Assembly: GCF_000143415.4 (NCBI RefSeq)
Contig: NW_003314261.1
Coordinates: forward strand, 971,325 to 1,035,324
DNA: 64,000 bases
Source: Selaginella moellendorffii
Lineage: Eukaryota; Streptophyta; Lycopodiopsida; Selaginellales; Selaginellaceae
Direction of reading: 5' to 3'
Under the pieces are notes generated by a model. The model ran no database searches, was not told where the DNA came from, and was given only the letters and a program-made list of their open reading frames with translations. Below are positions 44,935 through 56,942 of this stretch, piece after piece. Numbering within the stretch: the stretch's first letter is position 1; each line of letters opens with the position of its first letter. The position numbers were made by a program, and so were the translations under genes.

Positions 44935-47900
44935 ATTCTTCCCCCCCAAGAAAGTCCTTGTCCCAAGGACGAGTTGTACCGGTGATCACCCTTTCTGAGG
45001 AATTCTGCTCAAGCTCCTGGTCCATCTTCCACAGCCGTATACATCAAGGAGGCATTGGGTCCGTCCCTCCGAGATAGTACACTTTTCAACTGGCTGACAT
45101 AAAATACCGGATGAATTTTCAATCACTCTTCCCTATCCATAAAGGCACCAAGGTGTTCTGCCACTCACTTGACGGAAAGATCACTCGCACAAAGACGAGA
45201 TCACCCACCTTATATTCCTGGAATTGGTGATGCTCATTAGCAAACTTCTCCACTCTATCCTGAGCTGCTTGCAAATTCCATTTGCACACCACCAGAATCT
45301 CATCAAGTTCTGTGGCTAGATCAGTTGCCTCGGAATCAAGCTTATCTTGAACGTCTTTGCTCAAATGCAATCCCAATTCCACTGTTGTTCGAGGATGCCT
45401 TCCAAACATAGCAAAGTAAAGACTTAGCTTGGTTCCACAGTGTTAGCTATTGTTATAAGCAAATTGCACCAACGGAAGATATAGATCCCATTGTCCTTGC
45501 CTTTGACCAATGCTACAACATAGCATATCCTCCACCACCTAATTCACACGCTCGGTTTGCCCATCCGTCTGAGGATGATCTCCACTCGAGAGTTTCAAAG
45601 TCACTTGCATAGCCTTTGCAAAGATTTTCCAAAATCCATTGGTGAACTTTGAATCTCAATCACTAATGATGTCCTCTGGCAAACCAAAATCAGGAAAAAC
45701 CTTCTCCAAGTAAACCGTAGCCAAGTCTAAGGCAGTGACAATCTTCCGAAGAGCTAACAACTGCACATACTTCGTCAACTGATCCACTATGACCCATACT
45801 TGCTCCTTTTGTCTCTGTGTTCATGGCAAACAAGTGATGAAGTCCATAGAGATAATACACTAACGGCTCTAAGGAATAGGTAAAGGTTGCAAAAGTCCCC
45901 CCGGCTTCTCCCATGGCACCTTAACCCGCTGACAAAGCTCGCATGATTTACAATACTTGAGGATATCAGCCTTCATATTCCTCCAATAAAAGTTGTGTTT
46001 AATCAACTCATACGTCTTCTTCCCCCCAAAATGACCGGCCTCTGGACGATCATGATAGTGGAATAAAACTTGAGTAATTATCACATCCACCCGTGGCAAA
46101 TATACACGGCCATTGTAGTAGACAATCCCATCCACCAATGAGAAAGGGGCTTCCATCTGGGCTCGCAAAGAGGCCACCTCAACATCCTGAGCCTGAGCAT
46201 GCTCAACCAACTGCCCAAACTCGCTGACCACCTTACTCAAATGATGACAAAATCGTTATCGTAACGTCGTCACATGACAAACATGAGATAAAGCATCTGC
46301 CACCACATTTGATTTTCCCGGATGATGCTCAATAGGAAACTCCCCAAACTCCATGAGTTTAACCATCTAACAAGCTTGCCTAGTGTTTAACTCCTTCTGT
46401 GTGAAAAGATACACAAGTGGTTTGTGATCTGTCAACACCACGAACACTGCACCATAAAGATAATGCCGCCACATCTGCAAAGCATGAACAATAGAGAGTA
46501 ACTCTTGCTCATATGTGGAATAGCGTTGCTCCGCGGAATTCAAAGTTTGACCCTCATATGCAATAGGCTGTCCCTCTTGCATGAGAACTCCTCCCAGTGC
46601 ATAACCACTCGCATCGCATGTCACCTCGTAAGATTTCGATGGATCAGCAATGCGAAGCACTGGAGTCTCGCTCAACAATCGTTTCAGCGCCATAAAACTC
46701 TCCTCTTGTGGCTTCTTCCACTCAAATGGCACATTCTTGCGTAACAACTGCGTTAGGAATAGCCACAAAGGAATAGCCACCTTTGCAAACTTATGCTGGA
46801 AACATTGGTAGTAACTAGCCATACCAAGAAAACTGTGCAACTCGGCTACTGTAGTCGGTATAGGCTAGTTTTCCACCACAGCCACCTTCCTTGGATCCGT
46901 CTTGACACCCTTAGATGTCACAATATGGCCTAGATATTCCACCTCTGACTTTGCAAATTTACATTTGCTCTTCTTCGCATAAAGTTTGCTGTCTCGAAGT
47001 AACAAAAGAACCTTGTGCAAATGCACCCTATGCTCCTCCATATTCTTGCTAAAAACAAGAATATCATCCAAGAAAATCTCCACAAACTCATGAAGATAAT
47101 GCCCAAATACCTCCGTCATCAACCGAGTAAATGTGGCAGGTGCATTTGTCAAACCAAACGGCATAACTGTAAACTCAAAATGTTCAAAGCTTGTGTTGAA
47201 TGCCGTCTTGGAGATAAATGCATTATCCATTGCAATCTGATGATATCCACTCCTTAGATCAATCTTGGTAAACACTCGTGCTTCACCAAGCTTGTCCAAG
47301 ATATCATCCACACGTGGCATCGGCATTTTATCCTTCACTGTCTTCTTGTTCAAAGCGCAGTAGTCAATACACATTCACATTGAACTGTCCTTCTTCTTCA
47401 CAAGCAAGACCGGAGCACCAAACAGAGACTTACTTGGCTGAATAAATCCAAACTCAAGTAACTCCTTGACTTGTCGTTGAACTTTTTGCTCCTCCGCATA
47501 ACTTAACTGGAATGGACGCCGGTAAATGGGTCGTGTCCCCGGCTCCAATGTAATCCCATGCTCCACACCTCGTAATGGAGGCAACCTTTCATGTGGAAAA
47601 ACATCAGAAAACTCATCTAGTACATCCCGTACTGCTACTTCTCCCCCACACATGCCTTGGTCGCCCAAGTCACGAACAAACAGCAAGTAACTCAAAAGTG
47701 CTTTTTCATTACGACAAGCCCGCTTCAAAGATATAGCAGAGAGCATAATAACTAGTGGTTGAACGCCCTCGCCAAACCACACATCTTTAACGCCACTATA
47801 CTTCAGCGAGATATGCTTAATGCTCCACTTTATCTCTGGATCCACCTTCACCAACCATGGCATCCCAAGAATGAGATCCACACGATGGATATCCGCGAGA

Positions 47901-49251
47901 TAAAAAGTCTCCACAAGTGTGGTTTTGCCAACCAACACTTCCAGCCCCTCGACACAAGCATCGAAATGCTAAGCAGAGGTAGCTGCACCCTCCACTGTGT
48001 ATGGAAGAACGCCGCGTGTGACCAGGCCATAAACTTTGCCAAAACAAAGTTGTCATCACTCCCACTATCCAGTAAAATCCGCACTGGATCGCCACGGAAC
48101 ACGCCCTCCAGCATTAAAGCTGATTCACACATATCCTCGAGCTCCATCTTGTTCCACACACAGTTGAGTTGACGAGCAACGATCGAAAGTCACTTCCTTC
48201 GACCGGAATAGTCGTTCTCCTCATCCTCACGCTGCAAAGTTTGCAACTTTTTAGTATCTGACTTACCGTGAGAAGAAGATTGGCCATTCTTCTTGTCCTG
48301 CTACTTGTTCTTCAACTACAGACAATCAGCCTTGTAGTGTCCAAGTTCGCCGCAATGATGACAACCCTGTCTATAATTCTTCACAAAGAACTTCTACTTC
48401 TTGGACCCCTTTGCATCCGAGGTAGTCACCACCGACTTCAACTTGTGATGCTTGTTCCCATCCTTGTGTCCACGGTGATCATCACGACGATTCTCGACAG
48501 AAGGACTCTGCAAACATTTGCAAGACTTGTGCTTGTCATTATCAAGTCGACGAGCCACATCAAAGAGCTCCTCCAAACAATTTATAGGCTAAGAATGACG
48601 CAAGTGTTATTGCATGCTCTCACTATATAGTCCATCAATGAAGTAGGACTTGTTCTGATCCAGATCCTTCGTTGGAACACGACTAATCAAGCGAGTAAGC
48701 TTCTCAATATAGTCCCCGAGCGTCATTTTCCCTTGCTGGAAATGTCGAAGTTCTATACAAGCATTCTCCATGTCGTAATGAGGGGCAAAACGTAAACGAA
48801 AAGCAGCCTCAAACTCATCCATGGTAGACACTGGTGGTTTCTTATCCGCAACACGGGACTCCTCAAGCCAATTCCACCATCGGAGACCCGCATCACGCAA
48901 AACCATTGGAATAGCCACTAAAGCCTCTGCATCTGGAGTTCCTCTAGCAGCCAAGAACTTCTTCACATTGGCTAGCCAAGTGAGACACTCATCCACACCA
49001 CCATCACTGGAAAAGGTTGGAATCTTGAGTCAATCTACCAAAGAAAGCTTACTCGGAGCACTACCCCGTCTAGCCTTGAGTGCCTCAACACGCCCACGCA
49101 TGGTATCCATCATGCCATGCATCTCATTTTGCATCTCTTGCTGATTTCGATTAAGAGCTCGCAGCTCATGAACCACATCTTGAATGGTCCAAATCTCGGC
49201 ACCATCGTCAGCACCACCATTGGCAATAGGATTTTAGCATTCAGCTTGGTC

Positions 49252-49480
49252 GGATTAAGGCATGTTAGGGTAAAGGACAAAACCTACTCTAAGGCTCATA
49301 GTGGAGTAGTGGAGCTTTTGAGGTAGTTCGGGGGTGGTTGGGTGGTGAGGAACCCCAAGAGGTGGCGTAGCATAGTCTAGGGCGGCTAGATCTTTGTCTT
49401 TTTGCGCCGGATCATAACATTGGTATCAGAGAATTGGTTGTGATGGACGTTGACCACATAGTCAAAGCTGGCACCTAACA
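49252..49480. repeat. 5' LTR and PBS of gypsy A, internally inverted
   Basis: Positions 49447-49480 match the first 34 bases of the LTR in the expected minus orientation. Positions 49252-49419 match the rest of the LTR but in the plus orientation, ending GGATCATAACA and followed directly by the tRNA-Met primer site TTGGTATCAGAG (49420-49431), also plus. The block LTR-remainder plus PBS is therefore flipped relative to gag and pol. Confidence 0.75.
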
Positions 49481-49485
49481 TCAAA

Positions 49486-49821
49486 CTCGAAGCTTTCAGT
49501 GTCTTCTCTTCCAAGGGAGAAGATGATCAGGCAAGTTTCTCAGCTGACACCACGACCAAGTGGCCCGATTTTAGATTCTTTCCAAAGCGGAAGGTGTTTT
49601 CAAGAGCATTTTCCGCAGAGGCTCGCAACGTAGAAGTGGAGATGCGAGCGCTCTTGCCGGGAGGCCCAAGCAACTACGATGGTCTAGAGTTCGCCAAGGA
49701 TATGCTCAAGGGTTTGACAGCGAGGCAATTCGCACAGCTTAGCAAAAGTTTGCGACGACGGCGTCTATCACTTCCTCAGCTAACTAAGAGTTTTGGTGAT
49801 GGCGGCGGTATGGCGAGCTGA
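49486..49821 (+). pseudogene. Unknown gene, 3' part, split by gypsy A
   Basis: An open frame from the element boundary to TGA at 49819-49821. It contains FPKRKVFSRAFSAEARNVEV, LLPGGPSNYDGLEFAKDMLK and LTARQFAQLSKSLRRR. GC-rich and coding-like, unlike the surrounding DNA, but no family is recognised. It joins in frame with the sequence left of the LTR at 44701. Confidence 0.4.
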
Positions 49822-50859
49822 AGGAAGGGCCGGTAAGTCTGGGCGAGCAGCGGCGAGCAGCACTATCCCAGCACAGCATGGAGTCCCGTGATCAAGAACA
49901 GGAGGGATCTATACTGGCGGAGCTAGACCGAGCATGGCAAGAAGAAAATTTAAGAAGTGGAAGACTGAAAACTTCCCATTCTTCGTCGAGATCCTGGCTG
50001 AGAAGCAGCAGCTCAAGCCACTGATTGGCAGAAGACATAACATAGACAAGAAGAGCTTGACAAAAGAGCTGAGACGACGAACGCTGGTCCTCTCATTCCT
50101 CTTTATTGTCTAACGGCTTTCATTTAAACAAGACTCTGGAGAACAAAAACCAAACTTTTCTACCAACAGAATCTTATTGATTTGCCCGGGCTTGCGAAGG
50201 ACAGCAATCTATAGTTGCATGAACGTTCAAACTTTCACTAATAAGGTTTCTATTCCTGCCTGCAAAATCTATGAGGAGAAGAAAACAAGGGAAAAAAAAA
50301 TCCAGGGGAAAGCTCTTTGCCACTGCAGGCTGCGGAAAGAAACACTTAAAGACGAGCTTTTGCGATTACCACATGAGCAGCAGCCACTGCATCATCGCTT
50401 CCACTGATTGACAGATTGCCTGCAATCTCTGACAACTAAGAAGAGTGACACCTCTCTCCAAAGTTTTCTCGTGCGAGGCAGATCCAATGCGTGATCAGAT
50501 GATATTTCCCATCAGCTGGCTGTACAAATTCCGCACAAACAGAATCAAGCACGGTGCAAGCAAAGTCCCTTGCAAAAGTAGAGTACACATTATCGTCAAG
50601 AACACGACCATCACCTGGATCGCCACACAGTAGCTAACAATCGCTCGAAAGCTTTGACAGACCATTTTGAGTTTGGAAGCACCTCCACCATCGTCAGTGT
50701 CAGCTTCCTGAATCATCGATGTTCGTGCCCTCCCTCATTTCAGGCCCTGGAACCTTCTATCAACTTCATCTAGATCGTGATCTAAAGGAAGAAGGAAATC
50801 CATCAAAACTTTTGCTTGGCCACACAAACCATCGACCACTATAGAATATTCTCTATATT
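49822..50859. other. No recognised gene
   Basis: Moderately GC-rich at first, with short open frames (50177-50407 plus, 50495-50716 minus; the latter contains a hydrophobic stretch VVFLTIMCTLLLQG). None has a motif I know. The last 100 bases are probably the promoter or 5' UTR of the next gene. Confidence 0.4.
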
Positions 50860-51973
50860 ATGGTACAACATGGATCTTTTAGGGTTGGTCAATCTGGAAT
50901 GGAGGAGCACGCGAATGTGGATAGCCTCTTCAAGGGTGTGAAAGTGCCGCCGCGCTTGAGAGAAGCCGTGGATGCCACGCTCGAGTTGCAGAGGGTCATC
51001 TCCGCCTTCAGGCACAGTTGCTTCTTCTCTGTGGAGGGTGGAGCTCTGTTCGAGACAATTCAAGCGTGGTACGTGAAGAAATACGTGCCCAGTTCCAACC
51101 TGAAGGAGTACCCCAAGGTACACACTGTTTTTCTCGCTGTAGAGTTTAATTTGCTGCTTTAGGACCTGGAGGAAAGGAACCCATATGCACGGTATAAGAC
51201 TCAATTCCCAAATGCTGCAAGGGCGTGGTCCTCAAAGCTGGATTTCTTGCTTGATGAAATCCCGCTCTGCGACTCATCGCTGCAGTCGCTTGAGCGATGT
51301 AAGTTTCCCTCGCAGCCAGATGAAAATACTGACAAAAAGAACAACAGGGACTGTAAGTGCAGCGGAGCTGGAGCAGCTCCTGCTAGACCTGGGTGACGGC
51401 GGAAGGCTTGCTCCTCTTATTACTGTGTGCCCTTACCTTACACACTTGGAGAACGTCTACATGGCCGTGTTAGACGCGCGGCTGTGGCTCAGCTATTCAG
51501 AGCTTCCTGTCGAACCTCTTCGGAATAGCGGATCATGTGAGTGAGCCTTCAGCATTCTTGACTTTTTAGTTGCTCATGCATGGTTCATAGACAAGGCAAT
51601 TCGTATGGGGTCCGCTCCACCTGTGCGGCAGCTGCAGGGCAAGCCTCCCTCCCCCTTCTACGCCCTCGTGATGCGGCGTGAAGCGAACAACTACTTGGGC
51701 ATGCTCGGCGACCCGGGTTCGACGGTGTACTACGTGACGCCAATGGATTTTGAGCCAGGGAGACGAGGCTGTTACATGGCGAGGATGTCGAGATTGGGGC
51801 GGGGCTTCATGCGCAAGCGCGGGATGTCACCAAAAAAGCTTGCTGCAAGCCTGGCTGCAACGCCCATTGATGATAAGGAGTTCAAGGACCGCTTCCTCAA
51901 GCACAATAAGATGACAGAAACATCTTCCATGGCCAAGCTCCTGGCTCACCACATATATGACATCAGTGTCTAG
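50860..51973 (+). CDS. Intact four-exon gene of unknown function (321 aa)
   Basis: Exons 50860-51117, 51163-51298, 51348-51536 and 51591-51973 join in phase without stops; the introns are 45, 49 and 54 nt, all GT-AG. I recognise no domain. What can be seen: a helical N-terminal part (VPPRLREAVDATLELQRVIS, HSCFFSVEGGALFETIQAWY), a leucine-rich middle (AAELEQLLLDLGDGGRLAPL), and a basic C-terminal part (YALVMRREANNYLGMLGD, SRLGRGFMRKRGMSPKK) ending AHHIYDISV. No signal peptide or membrane span is evident. The start could also be the Met 13 codons in (MEEHAN). It is the only intact gene between the repeat blocks right of 32.3 kb, so either it is under selection or it arrived recently. Confidence 0.7.
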
Positions 51974-53069
51974 TGGCCTGTTTTGTTTCTGCTTGTGTGG
52001 TCTTTCTTTCAGTTGCTGCCCCTTGTAAGCTTTTATCCAGATCTTTTTTAAGATTGAATAGCCACTGGACCTTCATGCACCGGTTGTGATCGTTATTTAT
52101 GATAAAAAGAAGTATCATGTCTATAGCTTGAGTAGCATTATGGTAATAACTGAACTCTAGATATTCCATCTTATGAATTTAATAATTGATATTATTTAAT
52201 AGTATTGTGAGGTCCAAGTGTTGTCCAAACTCATAGAATTTTTTGGGCTTTTTTATCCTAAATAAAAATGGGAATATTGAAGTTCTCACGAACTTGAAAT
52301 TTCTATTGTATATTGATATTTCAACAATTAATTAAAACTATATAAATAATTTGAACACTAATTCACTAATTCATTTGTTAGGGTTTTACAAATATAGGAA
52401 GTAAGGAGGATAAAAAATCTAGGAGTAGTTCTAGCATATATAAATATGAGAATGTTAATGTTGTTTCACCACCACAATCTTTATATTACACTTCTAGTCC
52501 TTATTACTCATTTGGAAATGTAAAAACCACTATCACTATTAATAAAAATGCTTTTGTTACTTTCAAAACAATAGTCTCAAGTAAGAGAAAAGAAGAAATG
52601 GACAACATAGCAAAAAGCATTAATAAATCCATTTCATAAAGCTTTCTATAGATTTTGTAATCCACTAAAATATTATATAGAAAAATTTTATATATATATA
52701 TATATATATATATCTCCTTTTCCTCTTGATATATTATATAAGTGTATATTATATATGATTTGGATAAATCAAAGAGTTAAATCTATATATATTTTTGAGA
52801 TTGAAAAGTAATCTTGCAAAAAGGCATGCTTGTGTGCTTATGTGCATTTGCCATTATTATATATGGCAGACCAGCTATATAAAATAAGGTTACATATTAA
52901 TCATGTATTAGTTTTTAACTTCTTGAACCCTATAGCCATTTGTCTCTAGTAGTAAGTTGTAATTATTGAGACTGACAATTATGATTCAATATATTGCCAT
53001 GTCATAATAAAATGTCATTCTCAAGATTGAAATATAGTATATTAATCAAAGAATTATTATTGTTAGAGA
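51974..53069. other. AT-rich, no recognisable gene
   Basis: 3' UTR of the gene above, then AT-rich DNA with a (TA)n run near 52690. Confidence 0.6.
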
Positions 53070-53790
53070 GTTTAATTCTTCTTGTGTATTGCAATAATTT
53101 GGAAGAAGTTTACTTTTGGTCTTGGAGACTTCTCATATAAGTCTCCACCTTCATCTCTAAGCTCAACCAATAATCCATCTAAACCTCTACATAATAATCC
53201 TCTTCTTCATTTTGAGGGGTGTTCTGAAGTTCTTTCATTTGTGACCTCGAGTGCAATTGAATGAGTGTTCCCTTTTTATGATGTTGTTAAAAGAGTTGGA
53301 TTGCCTCTAATACTTCAAGAGTGATGTCAATATTTTCTTCAAGATCTTGCTTTAGATATGGCAGAAAATCTTGATGTAGATACATATTATCTTTCGTATC
53401 CTATATACTATTTTTCTTTGAACAAGATACATAGTTGCATGGGTTTGGTAAATTAAGAAAGAGTTAAGAGCACACAACCATTATCACTTTATAGTAAAGA
53501 ACAATATTCCATTAGTAAACACTACATCTAAAAGTGCTAAATATGGTATTTTTAGGCCACCCTACTAAAGTTCATTATGATATTATCCATCCCCTCCCCC
53601 CAACCCCCCCTCCTCCCTTTTGCCATTTTCTTTTTTTAAAAAATGGTATTAATTGTAGGTAGCATATTCATCATTATGAAATTTGATAGACTAATACTAT
53701 AACTATCTTTGACATTGCCACTATCTCTGACACTAACATTGACACTATTTTTGACATTGACACTATCATTATCGCTATCATTATCATTAT
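53070..53790 (+). repeat. Diverged direct repeat, copy 1
   Basis: It shares with 58840-59560 the sequence CTCATATAAGTCTCCACCT, TTCTTCAAGAT, AAGAAAGAGTTAAG, CAACCATTATCACTTTATAG, TAAACACTACATC and the run of ACTATC/GACACT repeats, in the same order and orientation. Peptides are broken; the element type is unknown. Confidence 0.65.
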
Positions 53791-54024
53791 CACATTGACA
53801 TGTGATATGCTTTTCTTATTGCAAGTGGATGCATTCAACTCTTTTTTACTGTATCATCATTAAATAGATTTTTTATATGACTCCTCAATTCAAAGGAAGA
53901 CTCATAGCATATGTTGTGCCATGCATACTCAGAAAGACTTCTAGGGCTCATTGTATTAGAGATTTATGATAGATATAGAGGAAAACCAAATTTGTATTGC
54001 ATATAAATTTTAAAACATCATAAA
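53791..54024. other. AT-rich, no recognisable gene
   Basis: Short spacer with no signal. Confidence 0.5.
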
Positions 54025-54480
54025 TTACCTCCTAAAAGCAACCAATAAAGAAGGACGAAAAACTTTAAGATGGCTTTTGAAGAGTTTATATTTTTGAATT
54101 GCAAACACCAATCTATCAGAATCATGTACTGCCTCAACCATCGAACCACTACCTATTGTGCAATCGATGACAACACCCCTAATTGGATAATAAAGTTCAA
54201 GTAGGATATACATCACTGATGGAGATCAAAACTAATACCTAAATAATGTATCATAAATGTCATCATCTATGAGATTTGGTATGATATCAGTAGAGTTATC
54301 ATACCCTGACAAGACCCATGTAACACACTCACTATCACAAATTTTCTCTTTTGCAAAACATATGATAGGTCCACATTATAACTTAAATAATAAAACTTTT
54401 AGAGACAACACAAAACACAAGATGATTTCTTACTTTCTTTGGCATGCTTAGGATGCTTTTGGTCTTGACTCAAACACTAT
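54025..54480 (-). pseudogene. Possible DNA-methyltransferase-like remnant
   Basis: On the minus strand WVLSGYDNSTDIIPNLIDDD (near 54290) is followed, in another frame, by GVVIDCTIGSGSMVEAVHDS (54170-54100). The D-x-x-x-GSGS-x-x-x-A pattern resembles the SAM-binding motif of N4/N6 DNA methylases. Too short and mutated to assign with confidence. Confidence 0.25.
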
Positions 54481-55679
54481 CCATGATGCACCCAAAAGAG
54501 AACCTCAAAAGGTAAAATGTGAAATTAAGAAAAATTTACATATTGTTATGTGGCATGTTGTAAATGTGAGTTTGTTTAGGTCCTCTTCTCAGGCATCAAA
54601 ACAAGCTAGAATGAAGTTACTCTCGATAATTCTTGTTACAACCATTTTGAAGAATTAAGAATAGGAGAAATTAAAAGAAATATACCACAAGAAGTTCCCT
54701 GGTTATAGGTATATTTTAGACAATCATTATCACTATTGACTAATTCTTCTAATTGTGGATTTGCACATCTTTGTTGTGGTAGAACTTCTTATATGTCCTG
54801 GTTCTCTTGCTACACTTTCTCTTGTGGAATTTCTTGCAAGTCATTCTCACTGCCATCTTCAATCTCCTCACTATTGGCATTGATAATGTTGACATTCTCA
54901 TGGTCACCATTTTTGTCATTCGGCATGTCTTCATTATTGCCTCTTGCAGCCTCTTAACAGGCTAATGCATAGTTTGACAAGAGTGGTCTACGCTCCATCA
55001 ACAGAATATTGTTCTTCACCATAAAAATATAGTAGCTGTATGTCTTTAACATTTTCTTGATTTTTTGTACATCTGTGTATGCACACCTTAACTAGCTCTT
55101 AGGCATTTGTGATAGTGCTCAAGAAAATTTACTAAACCCATGCAACTATTTGTCTTATTTAAATAAAAATAGCATCTTTAAAGAACAACTTTGGCCAAGT
55201 TTTCTATATCCCTATATTGAACAAATAATGCCTTCAGTGTATTTTTTGGATTATTGATATATATCTTCCATGAGAATGTTTTCTCCTATTCTTCTTTGAC
55301 ATTTAAACCTTGTCCACCTAGGATTAGTTGGGAAAAATGAGGTTGAAAACAGAATATAAAAACAAAAATATTTAGTAAGCTTACTAGCTTTAGTAGACAC
55401 CTTTTTTATGATTGCAAGTTGTAAATTTTTTTACATATGCGAGTTCCACATTTCTTGATCCCCCTTTAACACCACAAAAATACCAAAATTTAGCCACCCA
55501 GGACAATTTTCTCTCTTATAGTTTGTAATTGCAATACCTTTAGGTAGCTTCTCATCCCCATATATATAGGTAGGTGAAACAACCATAACTCAATAATGGT
55601 TGGAATTGCCATCTACATATATTTGAAGTACCTAAAACTTAAAAAGTAAAAAGTGTTACTTGTATATAAGATGCTGGAA
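54481..55679. other. AT-rich, no recognisable gene
   Basis: Short open frames only (for example 54736-54957), without motifs. Confidence 0.5.
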
Positions 55680-55960
55680 AGTTGTTTCGATTGGGGAGTG
55701 ATGCTGAGAGAGAAGCTAGGGTTGTCTCCTTCAAGGGCTTTGTTAGGGAGAGAGATGGTGCCAACTGCTATGGCACCATCATCATGGAGCTGTGCGGCCC
55801 AAACCTATGCAAGGGATTGATCAACTGTAGGCCGATGAGGGAGGAGGATGCAGCAAAAATCATTAAGAAACTGGCTGAAACGCTTAAGGAGATCCACTCT
55901 AGGGGAATTATCCACTAGGATCTCAAGTCGAAGAACATTCTTTTCAAGCTTAATGCCACT
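55680..55960 (+). pseudogene. Protein kinase fragment
   Basis: The frame gives a kinase middle region: VSFKGFVRERDGANCYGTII, then MELCGPNLCKGLI (hinge), helix E residues AAKIIKKLAETLKEIHSRG and the catalytic loop read as IIH-stop-DLKSKNILFK, where the Arg of HRD is replaced by TAG. The ATP-binding N-lobe and the DFG region are missing. The GC content is higher than the flanks, so this looks like a captured or retro-inserted piece. The subfamily is not clear. Confidence 0.7.
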
Positions 55961-56942
55961 AGCATGCACAATGTTCTTAATAAACTTTTTATATTATTGC
56001 ATCATTTGTTTCATCCCTTAGTTTTTATCATCATCCTTTTCAATCTCAACTTTATTAAGCACTAACTAAAGCTATGCCTAAATCTGTCAAATGCAAAACT
56101 TGAGTTTGCACTCTCCAACACTATTTGGTACTTCAATTGGTTTACTCTAGTTCTCCACCCCACTCCTACACATACCTAATCATATTCTCCACCACATTAA
56201 TATTAGCACAAGAGGGATTGATGAAGGGTGTAACAATATAAATCTTATGCCATTATGGCAGTAAAAGAAGAATATCTAAAAGAAGTTATTGATATATAGC
56301 TTTCAATATCTACAATCACATTTGCAACATACTTTATCACTATTAAATTCAAAAGAGTTTATTAATAATTGGGACTAAGGAATAGACAACTTTAAATAGT
56401 TTGTTGATTGCTCTCAACTCTATAAATGTCACTAGCTTGTAGAAATTTAATAAGCTCAGATACGGATCTCTTCATTTAGAATAGAGGGAAAATAAATATC
56501 TCATAGGAAAGATTCGTCTTTATACTAGAGAAACCCTCATATATCTTAGTGCTTTTTTTAATGGGGAAGTTCCAAGGAAAGAAATCAAGGGTTACATTAG
56601 ATAGATATTTCTTTCTATGGAATAGGTTTTCCCTCAAAATATTATAGAAATTTTCTCTGGGCAATACAAGACTTAGAAAAAAGAAAAAACGAGGCGAATA
56701 CTCTAGAAGTAATATGTACATTTTTCTTGCCCCATTCTATAAACTCTACCAGCAAACCACAAGGATTAATGAGTAAAGGTTACTAGGCCAATAAGGAAAA
56801 AATAATCCACAATATGTTTGCATACAAAAGTAAACAAAGACAAAAGAATAAAGCTTAGGGCTAACATAATAAAGCAAGGTGACTTAGGTAATTTGGAAGT
56901 GGCTAGGGAGTTTTTTTTTCTCTCTCTCTTTCCCTCTCACTT
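55961..56942. other. AT-rich, no recognisable gene
   Basis: No coding signal was recognised. Confidence 0.5.

Larger units (their letters stand above)
44702..49480 (-). mobile_element. Ty3/gypsy LTR retrotransposon A, decayed
   Basis: Minus-strand order: gag (49.2-48.6 kb; LRWWNWLEESRVADKK), zinc knuckle CHHCGELGHYKADC (near 48350), protease (ILLDSGSDDNFVLAKF, near 48070), reverse transcriptase (FTVMPFGLTNAPATFTRL near 47150; FLDDILVFSKNM near 47060), RNase H (VTCDASGYALGGVL near 46610; FVVLTDHKPLVY near 46430), integrase zinc domain (HYHDRPEAGHFGG ... CKSCELCQ, 46.06-45.93 kb) and integrase C-terminal region (45.4-45.1 kb). The polypurine tract GGGGGGGAAGAAT precedes the left (3') LTR. Outer flanks TCCAA (44697-44701) and TCAAA (49481-49485) look like a mutated 5-bp duplication. 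Stops occur at several sites, mostly explicable as TGG-to-TAG or CGN-to-TGN changes. Confidence 0.9.
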
